Origin: a bacterium
GTDB taxonomy: Bacteria > SZUA-79 > Acidulodesulfobacterales > Acidulodesulfobacteraceae
Reading direction: 5' to 3'
Assembly (NCBI GenBank): GCA_021809845.1
Contig: JAJZJW010000006.1
Span: forward strand, 52,431-116,430
Length of the DNA stretch: 64,000 nt
Below the pieces are notes generated by a model that saw only the letters and a list, made by a program, of their open reading frames with translations, was not told the origin of the DNA and did not search any database. This document shows, piece after piece, positions 46,844 through 56,646 of the stretch (position 1 is its first letter; each line of letters opens with the position of its first letter). The translations under genes and the position numbers were made by a program.

Positions 46844-47998
46844 ATGAAAAAATTAAAACATAAAAAATATGACAATTTTCTGATAAACGACACAACGCTC
46901 AGGGATGGGGAGCAAACTGCCGGGGTTATATTTTCATATAATGAAAAAATAATGATTGCAAAAATGCTTGATGAAATCGGTGTAAATGAAATAGAAGCAG
47001 GCATTCCTATAATGGGCGGGGAAGAAAAAGATGCCGTAAAAACTATTAATTCCTCGGGGTTAAATGCAAAAATCATATCATGGAACAGAGCTAATATAGA
47101 TGATGTTAAAGCATCGCTTAATATCGGAATACGCTGCCTTCATATTTCTATACCTATATCAAATATCCATATGCAGTATAAAATTAATAAAGATTTTGAT
47201 TATGTAAAAAAGACTTTAATTAGTATTTGCCGCATTTTGATAAAAGAACAAGTAGTATTTTCAATAGGGGGCGAAGATTCGTCAAGAGCAAATAAAGACA
47301 ATCTTTACGAAATAATAAATATTGCAGAAGGCGAAGGTGCTTATAAATACAGATATTCCGATACCGTCGGCATTTTAAATCCTCTTGAAATCTATAAAAA
47401 TATAAAACTTATAAAGTCTAAGTTTAAACAAATCGCCATTGAAATACATGCCCATAATGACTTAGGCATGGCAACAGGAAACTCGGTAGCAGCTCTGGAA
47501 GCCGGAGCTGACTTCGTCTCCGGGAGCATTGCAGGTATAGGAGAAAGAACCGGTAATTGTGCTTTAGAAGAAGTTATTGCATATTTTAAATTTATAGAAA
47601 AAAAAGAAATAAATTTTGATTTTAAAAAAATGAAAAAACTTGCTGAAATTATAGCAAAAATTACTAAAAGACCTATTTCGGTAAATAAGCCGATTCTAGG
47701 AAAAAATATTTTTCATCATGAAGCGGGTATTCATACGGACGGCATTATTAAAAATCCGATAAATTATGAACCATATCCCCCTGAAGAAGTCGGACTTAAA
47801 AGAAAATTATTGGCAGGAAAACACAGCGGCACATCTATTATTAAATTCAAATTAAAAAAAATGGGAATCGGCATAAATGAAACAGAAGCCAAAGAAATTT
47901 TATCTGTCGTCAGACAAAAATCTATAGATATAAAAAGAAATTTAAACAGCAGGGAAATTATGGATATTTATTTCAATATTATACATTGTAAGAACTAA
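46844..47998 (+). CDS. nifV: Homocitrate synthase NifV
   Basis: Condenses acetyl-CoA with 2-oxoglutarate to homocitrate, the organic ligand of FeMo-co. INDTTLRDGEQTAGVIFSYNEK is the HMG-like start and EIHAHNDLGMATGNSVAALEAGAD carries the metal-binding His pair; HEAGIHTDGIIKNP follows. I start it at ATG 46844 (MKKLKHKKYDN): the open frame reaches 46769 but those 25 codons lie in the duplicated non-coding leader. 384 aa. It converges with the Ehr HyfB-like gene, the two stops overlapping by 4 bp. Confidence 0.93.
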   Translation: MKKLKHKKYDNFLINDTTLRDGEQTAGVIFSYNEKIMIAKMLDEIGVNEIEAGIPIMGGEEKDAVKTINSSGLNAKIISWNRANIDDVKASLNIGIRCLHISIPISNIHMQYKINKDFDYVKKTLISICRILIKEQVVFSIGGEDSSRANKDNLYEIINIAEGEGAYKYRYSDTVGILNPLEIYKNIKLIKSKFKQIAIEIHAHNDLGMATGNSVAALEAGADFVSGSIAGIGERTGNCALEEVIAYFKFIEKKEINFDFKKMKKLAEIIAKITKRPISVNKPILGKNIFHHEAGIHTDGIIKNPINYEPYPPEEVGLKRKLLAGKHSGTSIIKFKLKKMGIGINETEAKEILSVVRQKSIDIKRNLNSREIMDIYFNIIHCKN

Positions 47999-50172
47999 AT
48001 TACCACTATAAACAGAGCAACAAGAAATACAAAAAATATATAAAATATATATACGTTTAACGAACCGTTCTGCAGCCTTGAAGTCAACGAACTTAGACGG
48101 TTAAAAAATTTTATAACAGGCATATAAAGATAATATTCCAACAGAGGAAATATATAAGAACCGTATCCGCTCGAATCGTGGTAAAAAGAAGCATAGGGGA
48201 AAGGATTTCTTTTTCCCGCCTGTAATTCAGCATTGTCCTTATTATCAGCATCTGCATCCGAATATGAATTTATACCGGTATATAAAGTTTTTATCTTTCT
48301 CGTTTCAATTCTTTGCCTTGATTTATAAACAATATTAAACATTATTCTTATGGCATTTGAAAAACCTAAAGTAGAAATTTGCGCATGAGGATTTAAACTT
48401 TCCGTTCCTCCAATCCATGCTAATTTCACAAATCTTTTTTTAGGTTTTATGATAAAACGATAAATCAAATATAAAATAACTATCAGAATTATTGAAACAA
48501 AAAACAGATAAACTGGGCTTGACGCTGAAAAAGTATTGTAATACGGGATGAAAATATAATTATGCATTATTTTATCATTTATATTTATATGATAAATCAA
48601 ATCCGATACTTTAGACATAAAAGGCGTATAAAAAAACATAAAAGCGGATAAAGAAATACTAAGAAGTACAGGTATTAAAATTGCTATATTCATTAGCATA
48701 GGAACTTCTTTTGCTTTCATTGCCTTTTTCGACCTTGCAGAACTCAGAAATGTGATGCCGTAAAGTTTGACATAGTTTGCTATCGCCATGGCTGCACTCA
48801 AAGCTAAAATAGCGCCTGCAGAAAAAAGCATTATTCTCGGCAGTACACTGTGTATATTAAAACCTAAAAAAACCACTTCTATATTTAGCCACTCTGAAAC
48901 AAATCCGTTTAAAGGCGGCATTGCAGCAGCAGCCATTACTCCGATAAAAACTAAAACTCCTGTCAGCGGCATCGCGTGTAATAATCCCCCGAATTTATCC
49001 ATATCATGACTGTCTGTCTGATATTCAATATTACCTGCGCCCATAAAAAGAAGACTTTTAAAGAAAGCATGATTTATTAAAGCATATAAAGACGCTAATA
49101 ACGCCAATGCGGCAAGACCGTCAAGATTAAAATACCTGTAATACAACGATGCTCCTATGCCTGTTAAAATAAGCCCCATATTTTCAACTGTGGAGTAAGA
49201 AAGCAAAACCTTTAGGTCATGGGTCTGCGCCATATATAACACACCGAAAAACATTGTTAATACCGCTATGATAATTACTACCGTACCTAAAAATAAAGCC
49301 GTATTTACGGGATGCAAGATATAAAGACCGAACCGCATTAAACCATAAATGCCTGCAGAAGTTAAAACTCCGCTCAAAATTGCGGAAACTCCGGATAAAG
49401 ACGCTGGATGGGCTTCGGGAAGCCATATATGCAGAGGAACTACACCTATTTTTGCTCCAAAACCAAATAAAAATAATAAAAATACAACTTCTTTAAGAGC
49501 AGGAGAAATAACAATATCTTTCATATCAAATAAATTAAAACTGCCTGAATGGACATACAAAAGCATAATAGCCGCCATTATAAACATTCCGCCGAATTCC
49601 ATGATAGTCGACATTAAAAAACTGGCTTTGACAGTGCCTTTAATATAATGTTTTCCGAGAACAAGGAGATAAGAAGACACAGCCATTACTTCCCAACTGA
49701 GCATAAAAATAAAAGCGTTAAATGAAAGCAAAGTAAAGTAAACACTTAGAAGCATAACGCCGAATAAAAAAGTAAAATTTGGAGGATTAATTTTTTCCTT
49801 AAATTTTTCAATATATTTTATCTGATATAAAGAAATATAAAAAAATACAGCAAATGAAAACAAAATAAAAAACGCGCTTAACGGGTCTAAACACATTAAT
49901 AGATTACCTGCAGGAAAATATTTGCCGATACTGAATAAAATATCGTGTCCGCCTGCGCTTTTGCCCGTATAATTATAATAACCGGCAAAATCCGCAAGAG
50001 GCTTTATAAAAAAAGATAACGCAAATATAACAGCAAATAAGGACGCAGCCATATATAAAATATTTCCGACAATATAAGCCTTGCTAAATTTTTTAGAAAG
50101 CATCCCTGAAAATGAAAGGGCAATACCTGCAATTGAAAAAAATAAAAACAAATAATAATATAAAAAATACAT
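47995..50172 (-). CDS. HyfB-like proton-pumping membrane subunit of an Ehr-type complex
   Basis: A 725-aa antiporter-like subunit (NuoL/M/N family) with about 15 membrane segments. Conserved charged residues are present: Glu in LSWEVMAVSSYLLV and Lys in FLFGFGAKIGVVPLHIWLPEAHPA. The TM12 region FFKSLLFMGAGNI is intact. The soluble C-terminal KLAWIGGTESLNP is typical of HyfB/EchA-type. It is the last gene of the six-gene set (HyfC, E, F, G, H-I, B in order of transcription). Function: proton or sodium translocation driven by, or driving, ferredoxin chemistry. Confidence 0.85.
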   Translation of the reverse strand: MYFLYYYLFLFFSIAGIALSFSGMLSKKFSKAYIVGNILYMAASLFAVIFALSFFIKPLADFAGYYNYTGKSAGGHDILFSIGKYFPAGNLLMCLDPLSAFFILFSFAVFFYISLYQIKYIEKFKEKINPPNFTFLFGVMLLSVYFTLLSFNAFIFMLSWEVMAVSSYLLVLGKHYIKGTVKASFLMSTIMEFGGMFIMAAIMLLYVHSGSFNLFDMKDIVISPALKEVVFLLFLFGFGAKIGVVPLHIWLPEAHPASLSGVSAILSGVLTSAGIYGLMRFGLYILHPVNTALFLGTVVIIIAVLTMFFGVLYMAQTHDLKVLLSYSTVENMGLILTGIGASLYYRYFNLDGLAALALLASLYALINHAFFKSLLFMGAGNIEYQTDSHDMDKFGGLLHAMPLTGVLVFIGVMAAAAMPPLNGFVSEWLNIEVVFLGFNIHSVLPRIMLFSAGAILALSAAMAIANYVKLYGITFLSSARSKKAMKAKEVPMLMNIAILIPVLLSISLSAFMFFYTPFMSKVSDLIYHININDKIMHNYIFIPYYNTFSASSPVYLFFVSIILIVILYLIYRFIIKPKKRFVKLAWIGGTESLNPHAQISTLGFSNAIRIMFNIVYKSRQRIETRKIKTLYTGINSYSDADADNKDNAELQAGKRNPFPYASFYHDSSGYGSYIFPLLEYYLYMPVIKFFNRLSSLTSRLQNGSLNVYIFYIFFVFLVALFIVVI

Positions 50173-50186
50173 AACTGCTCCTAAGG

Positions 50187-50400
50187 CTCTAAAATTATTT
50201 ATAAATACGGTTGCATTATATTAAATTAAATTATATTGAAGCGCCAAATTTCATGAATGACAAAGCATAATAAAGCATTTAATATTTATTATAAAAGACT
50301 CTAAAAACAATTTATAAATATAATTGCATTATATTAAATAAAATAAATTATATTAAAACACCAGCTTTTATAAATAACAAGGCATTTAATATCATAAAAG
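50187..50400. repeat. 112-bp duplication at the 3' end of the HyfHI-like gene
   Basis: A segment beginning CTCTAAAA at 50187 recurs from 50299. The second copy includes the last 17 codons of the HyfHI-like gene (stop at 50348); the first is a decayed copy of that coding tail beyond the stop. This shows that spacer duplications here can copy coding ends. Confidence 0.6.
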
Positions 50401-51529
50401 GATTTGGCGGACATCCTGGCACTAATATTATATTTTCCGATTTTAAAATATCTGAATTTTTTTTATTATTGAGAAATCCCAAATTATATTCGCTCCAGAT
50501 GCCTCCTGAAAGAGGACATGCGCCCGCAAGCAGAATAAATCTCGGTTTTGGAGTATTATCCAATACATTATAAAAAATATCCGACATTTTATCCGTAAAA
50601 ACTCCCGTTAATAAAATTACATCGGCAAATCTGGGACTTGGGGTTATAAATATTCCTAATCTGTGCATATTATAATATGGGTTATTTAAAGCTACTATTT
50701 CCAATTCGCATGCTCCGCAAGAACCTGTGTCAATATGTTTTACAAATAACGATTTTTTAAAAAAATTAAATTTTCCCCTATTTTTATTAACATTGCTAAA
50801 ATTATTACCTGAATCATTTTTTTTATCTTTATTATTTTTATTCTCTTCATTTTCTTTGTCTATGTTATTTTTGCCTTTATTAAAATTCTCAATAATAGCA
50901 TTAAACTTTAAATTGTTTATAATATCGCTGCCAACATTATCTTTGTCTATATAATTGCCAAAACTGATTGCTTTTGATATATTTAAACATTCAGAAACGC
51001 ATAAACCGCAATATATACATTTTTTTATATCAATAATATTAATATTTGCATTATTAATACCTGCGTTAGAAATATTTACGGTTATATTGTCATTACCATT
51101 TATATAATCTATATTATTGTCATCATCATTATTATATTTAATACTATCAATATCTTTATTTATATTTATATCTTTATTATTATTATATTTATTGCCACTA
51201 TTATCTTTATTTGTCTCGTTATTATTATATTTATTGCTATCAATATCTTTATTGTTTATATCTTTAGCTTTATAATAACATAATAAATCAATAGCAGATG
51301 TTGGGCATACTTCCCGACATTTTGAACATTTTAATTTTGATAATTTATCGTTATTTGCGTTGAAAACATTATTTTTATCTAAAGTGTCTTCGTCGTTTCT
51401 TATAGAATTTAAGCATTTATCGGCATCAAATTTTATATATGAATAAAAACCGTCATAAAAATCATTTTCTTTAGGAAATTTAACTGATTTTATGCCAAAT
51501 TTTAATCCATCAAATGTCCATATCGCCAT
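50348..51529 (-). CDS. HyfH-HyfI fusion: ferredoxin plus NuoB-like small subunit
   Basis: 393 aa. The N-terminal part is a 2[4Fe-4S] ferredoxin domain: Cys39 then CSKCREVCP (68-76), and a second CIYCGLCVSEC. Asn/Asp/Lys-rich linkers (about 90-145 and 200-255) separate it from a C-terminal NuoB/HyfI-like domain with the proximal-cluster cysteines Cys271 and Cys274 (DTGSCGACELEI), Cys338 (GACPLSGG) and Cys373 (PGCPPNP). In Hyf/Hyc complexes the two domains are separate proteins. It transfers electrons from ferredoxin to the catalytic-type subunit; all Fe-S ligands look intact. Confidence 0.82.
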   Translation of the reverse strand: MAIWTFDGLKFGIKSVKFPKENDFYDGFYSYIKFDADKCLNSIRNDEDTLDKNNVFNANNDKLSKLKCSKCREVCPTSAIDLLCYYKAKDINNKDIDSNKYNNNETNKDNSGNKYNNNKDININKDIDSIKYNNDDDNNIDYINGNDNITVNISNAGINNANINIIDIKKCIYCGLCVSECLNISKAISFGNYIDKDNVGSDIINNLKFNAIIENFNKGKNNIDKENEENKNNKDKKNDSGNNFSNVNKNRGKFNFFKKSLFVKHIDTGSCGACELEIVALNNPYYNMHRLGIFITPSPRFADVILLTGVFTDKMSDIFYNVLDNTPKPRFILLAGACPLSGGIWSEYNLGFLNNKKNSDILKSENIILVPGCPPNPFMILNALLFIKAGVLI

Positions 51530-51784
51530 AATTGTTTCACTCTTAATTATTAATTAATTATGATATTTATATTTATATTGTAATATTTATCAAATAATTT
51601 TATTTTCCTCGCAGTTGTTGTTATTATTAATAATATTCTCAGCAATTGTTCTTAATACAAAATTACCGATAGAAAATTATTGATTAATAAATCTTATATT
51701 TTATTAGTATAATATTATTTTGTCGGATTATTTTATATTGCTAATATAGAAAATATTCATATCATTTTTTTTTATTATTTAATA

Positions 51785-53191
51785 TTATTTATCACATGCT
51801 GCTACCGAAAAATTATAACTTGTTTCATTTATATTAAAATCCATCATCATTGTATTTTTGGTAAAATAGCTGAATACTTTATAATTATTGTTAAAAGGAT
51901 ATTTAATATTTAATTTTTTAAATATCTTGCCGTTAAATCCCCCTACTATACAAAATATAGGTCCTTCCGAAGACTCCGAAAAACCAAAGCCGTATTTATT
52001 ATTTCTATGCGCGGCGGCATTTAATTCATAAAAATTATTTTTATTTTTAAAATTTTCATTAAAAAATTGTTTATCGTTATTATCTGTTTCATTATTTTCA
52101 TTATTATTTTCTTCTTTTAAATTTAAATATGAACTCGAATTTAAACTTGAAGATGAATTTTTTATCGAATTAAATATATTATCTGGAAAATTTTTTGCCA
52201 ATTTTTCAAAACAAATTTTAATAATATTAAAAGATTGCCTTATTTCCGCAATCCTGACTAAATATCTTGAAAGAGCATCCCCGTCCTTATATGATACGGG
52301 CTCTAATTTAATATCTTTATATGATAAATAAGGATATTTTAATCTTAAATCTTTATTGATACCTACGCTTTTAGCGATGATACCTTCCGCATGAAATTTC
52401 TCGGCAATTTTTAAATTAATTTTCCCAGTTGTTTTTAACCTATCGATATGCGATTTAGTTTCTGAATTTTGCTTTATAATTTTTTCAACATTATCGATAT
52501 ATAAGCTTATTTCTTTAATTATATATTCAAAACATTTTAAAATGTCCTTACTATGTTCATTGGCATTAGAAGAGTTAAAATTAGAATAAATGTCAGCGTT
52601 GGTATATTCATCTTTAGAAATATTAATATTGAGCTCATAATTGATTGTAATATTATCGGCATCATTACCAATACAACAATAATTTAAATTATTTAATCTT
52701 ATGCCCCCTACTGTGTTTATTCCCATAAGATATCTTGAAAAATTAACCTCAGATGAAATTTGTTTTATTTTTTCTGCATAATAGGCATACAATGAAGACG
52801 GTACCTCTAAATACGTTGAACCTGATATTTCGGATAAATTTTCCACATGATTCCTAAGTCTTTCTAATTCAGCAAAAAATATTCTTATTAATTTAATATA
52901 TTCAGGTATTTTATCAGTCAAATCAAAATAGTCTTCAACTGCAAGACAATAACTTAAAGAAGCGGAAAATGCATGCATTCCTGCAATCCTTTCAATAACT
53001 AAAATCTGTTCATATAAATTTTTTTTCTCTTTTGCTATTTTTATCGCTTTTCTTGTTTTATATCCCAGAGTGATATCAAGCTCATGAAGTTCTTCGCTTG
53101 AAGTTAAAAAGTGATAATAGGAAGATTCGCATACGCCTTTTTTAACAGGACCCCAAATAAATTCATAATCCCCAAGAAATTTTTTAAACAC
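51785..53191 (-). CDS. HyfG/NuoD-like large subunit lacking Ni-Fe cysteines (Ehr type)
   Basis: 468 aa, aligning to the [NiFe]-hydrogenase large subunit fold: GPVKKGV start, LGYKTRKAIKIA, EILVIERIAGMHAFSASLSYCLAVEDY (67-87) and SRYLVRIAEI. The L1 CxxC (RxCGxC) is replaced by ERIAGMH at 67-73, and the C-terminal DPCxxC motif by YNFSVAACDK, which has one displaced Cys. None of the four Ni-Fe ligands is retained. It has no NuoC-like N-terminal domain and a long Asn/Asp-rich insert (about 340-385). It probably forms a ferredoxin-linked, non-hydrogenase active site whose acceptor is unknown. Confidence 0.85.
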   Translation of the reverse strand: MFKKFLGDYEFIWGPVKKGVCESSYYHFLTSSEELHELDITLGYKTRKAIKIAKEKKNLYEQILVIERIAGMHAFSASLSYCLAVEDYFDLTDKIPEYIKLIRIFFAELERLRNHVENLSEISGSTYLEVPSSLYAYYAEKIKQISSEVNFSRYLMGINTVGGIRLNNLNYCCIGNDADNITINYELNINISKDEYTNADIYSNFNSSNANEHSKDILKCFEYIIKEISLYIDNVEKIIKQNSETKSHIDRLKTTGKINLKIAEKFHAEGIIAKSVGINKDLRLKYPYLSYKDIKLEPVSYKDGDALSRYLVRIAEIRQSFNIIKICFEKLAKNFPDNIFNSIKNSSSSLNSSSYLNLKEENNNENNETDNNDKQFFNENFKNKNNFYELNAAAHRNNKYGFGFSESSEGPIFCIVGGFNGKIFKKLNIKYPFNNNYKVFSYFTKNTMMMDFNINETSYNFSVAACDK

Positions 53192-53226
53192 TGCTTTGCA
53201 CCTGATAATATTGTTATTTTATTTTT

Positions 53227-54738
53227 TTATTTAATTATTATCCTTACTATCCCATTTAAAAATAACTTTAAAGGCGACGGAATATACAATCCTAAAATTA
53301 TGGTCAATATTAAGGGAACTGCCATAGGCATTAGTGAAGTTATACTGAAATCGTCTTTTGTGATTTTTAATCTATTTGCATCATATATGCTTTCATCTTT
53401 TGAGACTCCAAAAATCATCGAATTTATCTTAGCCAATATTGCAATAAAAGCAGATATTAATAATATTATTAATATAACTGATATAAGATAATCGCTCCTT
53501 TTAAAACTTTCAAGAAGTATCATAAACTCGCCTATAAACACGGCTGACGGCGGAGCGCCTACAAGCGTTAAGGCTCCTGCGACATACAGAAAAGCAGTTT
53601 TGGGCATAGTGTAGATAGCACCTTTTATAGCTTTAATATCTTTTGTTTTATATTTATGCAGCAAATTTCCGGAACCGTAAAACATTATCGGCTTTGATAA
53701 ACTATGAGCTAACATTTGAAAAAGGGCGCCGAAAGTACCAAAAAGTCCCCCTAAACCAAAACCCAAACTAATAATGCCCATATGCTCAATGCTTGAATAT
53801 GCAAAAAGTCTTTTTGTCGTTTTTTGATTAATAATTCCCATTACTCCGATAAATATCGTAAAAAGACCTATTATAATCATTATCTCCTGCGGATAGTTAA
53901 ATCCCAGATTTTTACCTGCGATATTAAAATATCTCATTATGCCATACATTGCAGTATTTAAAAGTGATGCCGAAAGCATGGTTGAAATTGGAGCCGGAGC
54001 TTCGGAATGGGCATCCGGAAGCCATGTGTGCATAGGAGCAAGACCAACCTTAGTACCCAAACCAATTACTATTAAAACAAACGCTATTTTAACCAAATCC
54101 TTATTTAAATATGCAGCGTGGGCGCTTAAAACCGTCCAGTCTAAGGAAGATATTATGCTATAAACACCATGATGAATACCATGAATATTCCCTGCTAAAT
54201 AAAACAGCACAGTTCCTAATAGCGCTATAGATATGCCGCTTGAAACTATAACAATATATTTCCATGCGGCTTCAATAGATTTCTCTGTAACTTCGGTTAT
54301 AACCAAAAAAGAACTTGTTACGGTGGTTAATTCTATATCAATTAAATAAAGCGCCATATTATTCAGTATCGGCGCCACGAGCATGGTAAGGGCAAATAAA
54401 TTTATTAATAAATAATAACGAAAAAACTCATTATCTGTGAGCCCTTCGTTTTTTATCGCAAACTTCATATATGAAATTGAATACATTGAAGATAGAAAAT
54501 AAACAACAGCTACCAATAAAATAATATAAGCGCTAAATTTATCGATAATTATTGCATTGTTTAAAAGCGTTATAGAATGAAAATGCAATAAAAATAATAA
54601 ATAGTAAATTGAAATCGCAAGAGTACCCGCCGAAGAAATAAAAGTTATATATTCAGCGAATCTTTTATTTCTAAAAACTAAAGCGGCTATGCCCGATATT
54701 AAAGGCAGCAATAAAAAAATTAATACAATAATTTTCAT
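53227..54738 (-). CDS. HyfF-like antiporter subunit of the Ehr-type complex
   Basis: 503-aa NuoM/N-type membrane protein with about 13 segments. The ion-path Glu in LIDIELTTVTSSFLV and Lys in IVIGLGTKVGLAPMHTWLPDAHSEAPAP are in their normal places. LFAYSSIEHMGIISLGFGLGG is the conserved TM after a discontinuous helix. Two such subunits (this and the HyfB-like one) would give a pump of more than one channel. Start at 54738 follows a 206-bp spacer after the HyfE-like gene. Confidence 0.85.
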   Translation of the reverse strand: MKIIVLIFLLLPLISGIAALVFRNKRFAEYITFISSAGTLAISIYYLLFLLHFHSITLLNNAIIIDKFSAYIILLVAVVYFLSSMYSISYMKFAIKNEGLTDNEFFRYYLLINLFALTMLVAPILNNMALYLIDIELTTVTSSFLVITEVTEKSIEAAWKYIVIVSSGISIALLGTVLFYLAGNIHGIHHGVYSIISSLDWTVLSAHAAYLNKDLVKIAFVLIVIGLGTKVGLAPMHTWLPDAHSEAPAPISTMLSASLLNTAMYGIMRYFNIAGKNLGFNYPQEIMIIIGLFTIFIGVMGIINQKTTKRLFAYSSIEHMGIISLGFGLGGLFGTFGALFQMLAHSLSKPIMFYGSGNLLHKYKTKDIKAIKGAIYTMPKTAFLYVAGALTLVGAPPSAVFIGEFMILLESFKRSDYLISVILIILLISAFIAILAKINSMIFGVSKDESIYDANRLKITKDDFSITSLMPMAVPLILTIILGLYIPSPLKLFLNGIVRIIIK

Positions 54739-54773
54739 TAGTTATCTATCCTAAATATACTTTAATTTATACT

Positions 54774-54885
54774 ATAATTTAATGAGCAATAATAGTTATG
54801 ATGATAGTTATATAATTTAATGAGCAATAATAGTTATGATGATAGTTATATAATTTAATGAGCAATAATAGTTATGATGATATTA
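54774..54885. repeat. 38-bp tandem repeat, about three copies
   Basis: Units with the anchor AATGAGCAATAATAG at 54781, 54819 and 54857 are identical over nearly all 38 bp. It lies between the HyfE- and HyfF-like genes and has no ORF. It is the cleanest minisatellite of this window. Confidence 0.85.
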
Positions 54886-54944
54886 TAAAATATCTTAATT
54901 AAAATTTTGTTCTGAATAAACAATTTTGCTTATTATTATTAAAC

Positions 54945-55619
54945 TTATCCAACTAATCTGTTTAACATACCTGTAGAAAATGAGTCCGTTTTTATTTTCA
55001 TTACCATTGAAAGAATTAGCATCGCAACAACCGTAACAAGAATATCAAAAAGAACAACCAACTCGACTATTAAAGGCAAAGTCGGCGTTAATATAACGGA
55101 AAATAAGAAAATACCGTTTTCAATCACAAGCAAACCCAGAATTTGAGTTATAGTAGTATATCTTGAAATAATCATAAAAAAACCGATAAATATTAAGCTT
55201 AACGCAATTGCTGCAGAATTAATAATTATATCAGGCACAAAATTATGAATTAGTTTGAATATTAAAAAATAGCCGAATACTGTCAAAATAAGCCCCATAA
55301 TAATCGATGCCGGAATTTTTATGCTTAAATTTATCTCTTCTTTTATATTAAACTTCTTCATCATATTTAAAAGCATATAAGGAACTATCAAACACCTTAC
55401 TATTAATGTAAGCAATGCAACCAAATATAAATCAACGCTATGTGTCTCGATACCTAAAATAAGCGTCAATATGAAAATTAAAAAAGATTGAATGCCGTAG
55501 GCATGGATATAAAACGATATCCATTTTGAACTTAGCATTACGAAGGACAAAAGAAGTATGAAGGCTGTTAATAAATCTATTGCCACATTCAAATAAACTG
55601 GCAGCACAAGTCCCAGCAT
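54945..55619 (-). CDS. HyfE-like membrane subunit (NuoK-like)
   Basis: 224-aa hydrophobic protein with about seven segments. The second half has the NuoK-like pattern ITQILGLLVIENGIFLFSVILTPTLPLIVELVVLFDIL, with two membrane Glu residues. Hyf-type subunits of this kind link the antiporters to the HyfC/HyfI hinge. It is 40 bp after the HyfC-like gene on the same strand. Confidence 0.82.
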   Translation of the reverse strand: MLGLVLPVYLNVAIDLLTAFILLLSFVMLSSKWISFYIHAYGIQSFLIFILTLILGIETHSVDLYLVALLTLIVRCLIVPYMLLNMMKKFNIKEEINLSIKIPASIIMGLILTVFGYFLIFKLIHNFVPDIIINSAAIALSLIFIGFFMIISRYTTITQILGLLVIENGIFLFSVILTPTLPLIVELVVLFDILVTVVAMLILSMVMKIKTDSFSTGMLNRLVG

Positions 55620-55659
55620 AATTTAACCTCTATATTATTTATATTATTTTTAAATATTT

Positions 55660-56646
55660 TTAAAATCCTTTATATTGAAAAGTCATTATAGCTAATACGC
55701 TTAATACAAAAGCTGCTGCAAAATATTCCTGGTATCTGAAGAATCTCAATCTTGAAATAGATGTGTCAATAATAGCAGCAATTATGCCTATTATAAACAT
55801 TTTAAATATTAAAGTAACAACAGCAATGACCAGCGATAAAGGGCTATGAGTTATCGCAAGACCCCACGGAAAAACCAAAACATTCAAAAAAATAACAAGC
55901 AATAAAAATTGCTTCATATAGCTGCTCCATTTTAACAGCGCCAAATAAGGTCCGGAATAATCCAATATTCGTGCTTCTTCAATCATGCTCATTTCAACAT
56001 GCGTAGAAGCGTTAATTGGTCTTCTGTCCGTATCAGCAAGAAATAACAGAAAAAATGCGGTTATTATTAAAAAGTGCGATGAACTGAAGTATAAAGGCAA
56101 ATGAGAAATTATAGTATTCAGCATTACATAAGGCAGTGTCGATTTTGCAATTAAAGCAACGCCCACAAACACCAAAATCAATGTAGGCTCTGAAAGGATG
56201 GCAAGAACCGTAGCTCTTGAAGAACCGAGTCCGCCATAACTTGTCCCTTTATCAAGCGAAGCTATGTTTATAAAAAAAGATGACAGTGAAAACAGAAAAG
56301 CCCCGCCTAGCATATCTCCCATAAATCCCAGAGGTAGAGGATACGCAGTTAAAACAGGTATAAGCATGGTGATAAGTATCATTGATATAAAGGCAACAAA
56401 GGGGGCAAAACGAAAAACAAAAGACGAATCTTCGGAAATTATAACCTCTTTATGAAAAAGCTTATACAGGTCGTAATACGGCTGAAGTATGGACGGTCCT
56501 CTCTTACCCTGAATAATCTCTTCTATTTTGTTAATAAATCCGGCGATAAGCGGAGAAAATGCAAGAACGGTGATAATTTGAAATATTTGAAAAACTGCCG
56601 AAGTGATATAGATATTCATATAGGGGGTCACAGCTCCATTCTGCAT
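55660..56646 (-). CDS. HyfC-like membrane subunit (NuoH-like)
   Basis: 328-aa membrane protein that anchors the peripheral arm. Conserved stretch GKRGPSILQPYYDLYKLFHKE and THVEMSMIEEARILDYSGPYLALLKWS match HyfC/EchB/NuoH, including the acidic residues that line the quinone or proton path. It is the first gene of the six-gene Ehr-type set, and no sigma-54 site was seen upstream. Start at 56646 fits the family's MNI-type hydrophobic start (alternative internal Met possible). Confidence 0.85.
   Translation of the reverse strand: MQNGAVTPYMNIYITSAVFQIFQIITVLAFSPLIAGFINKIEEIIQGKRGPSILQPYYDLYKLFHKEVIISEDSSFVFRFAPFVAFISMILITMLIPVLTAYPLPLGFMGDMLGGAFLFSLSSFFINIASLDKGTSYGGLGSSRATVLAILSEPTLILVFVGVALIAKSTLPYVMLNTIISHLPLYFSSSHFLIITAFFLLFLADTDRRPINASTHVEMSMIEEARILDYSGPYLALLKWSSYMKQFLLLVIFLNVLVFPWGLAITHSPLSLVIAVVTLIFKMFIIGIIAAIIDTSISRLRFFRYQEYFAAAFVLSVLAIMTFQYKGF

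Noticed and set aside
51785..53191. [NiFe]-hydrogenase large subunit with activity
   Set aside because: All four Ni-Fe cysteines are missing, so hydrogen turnover is unlikely.
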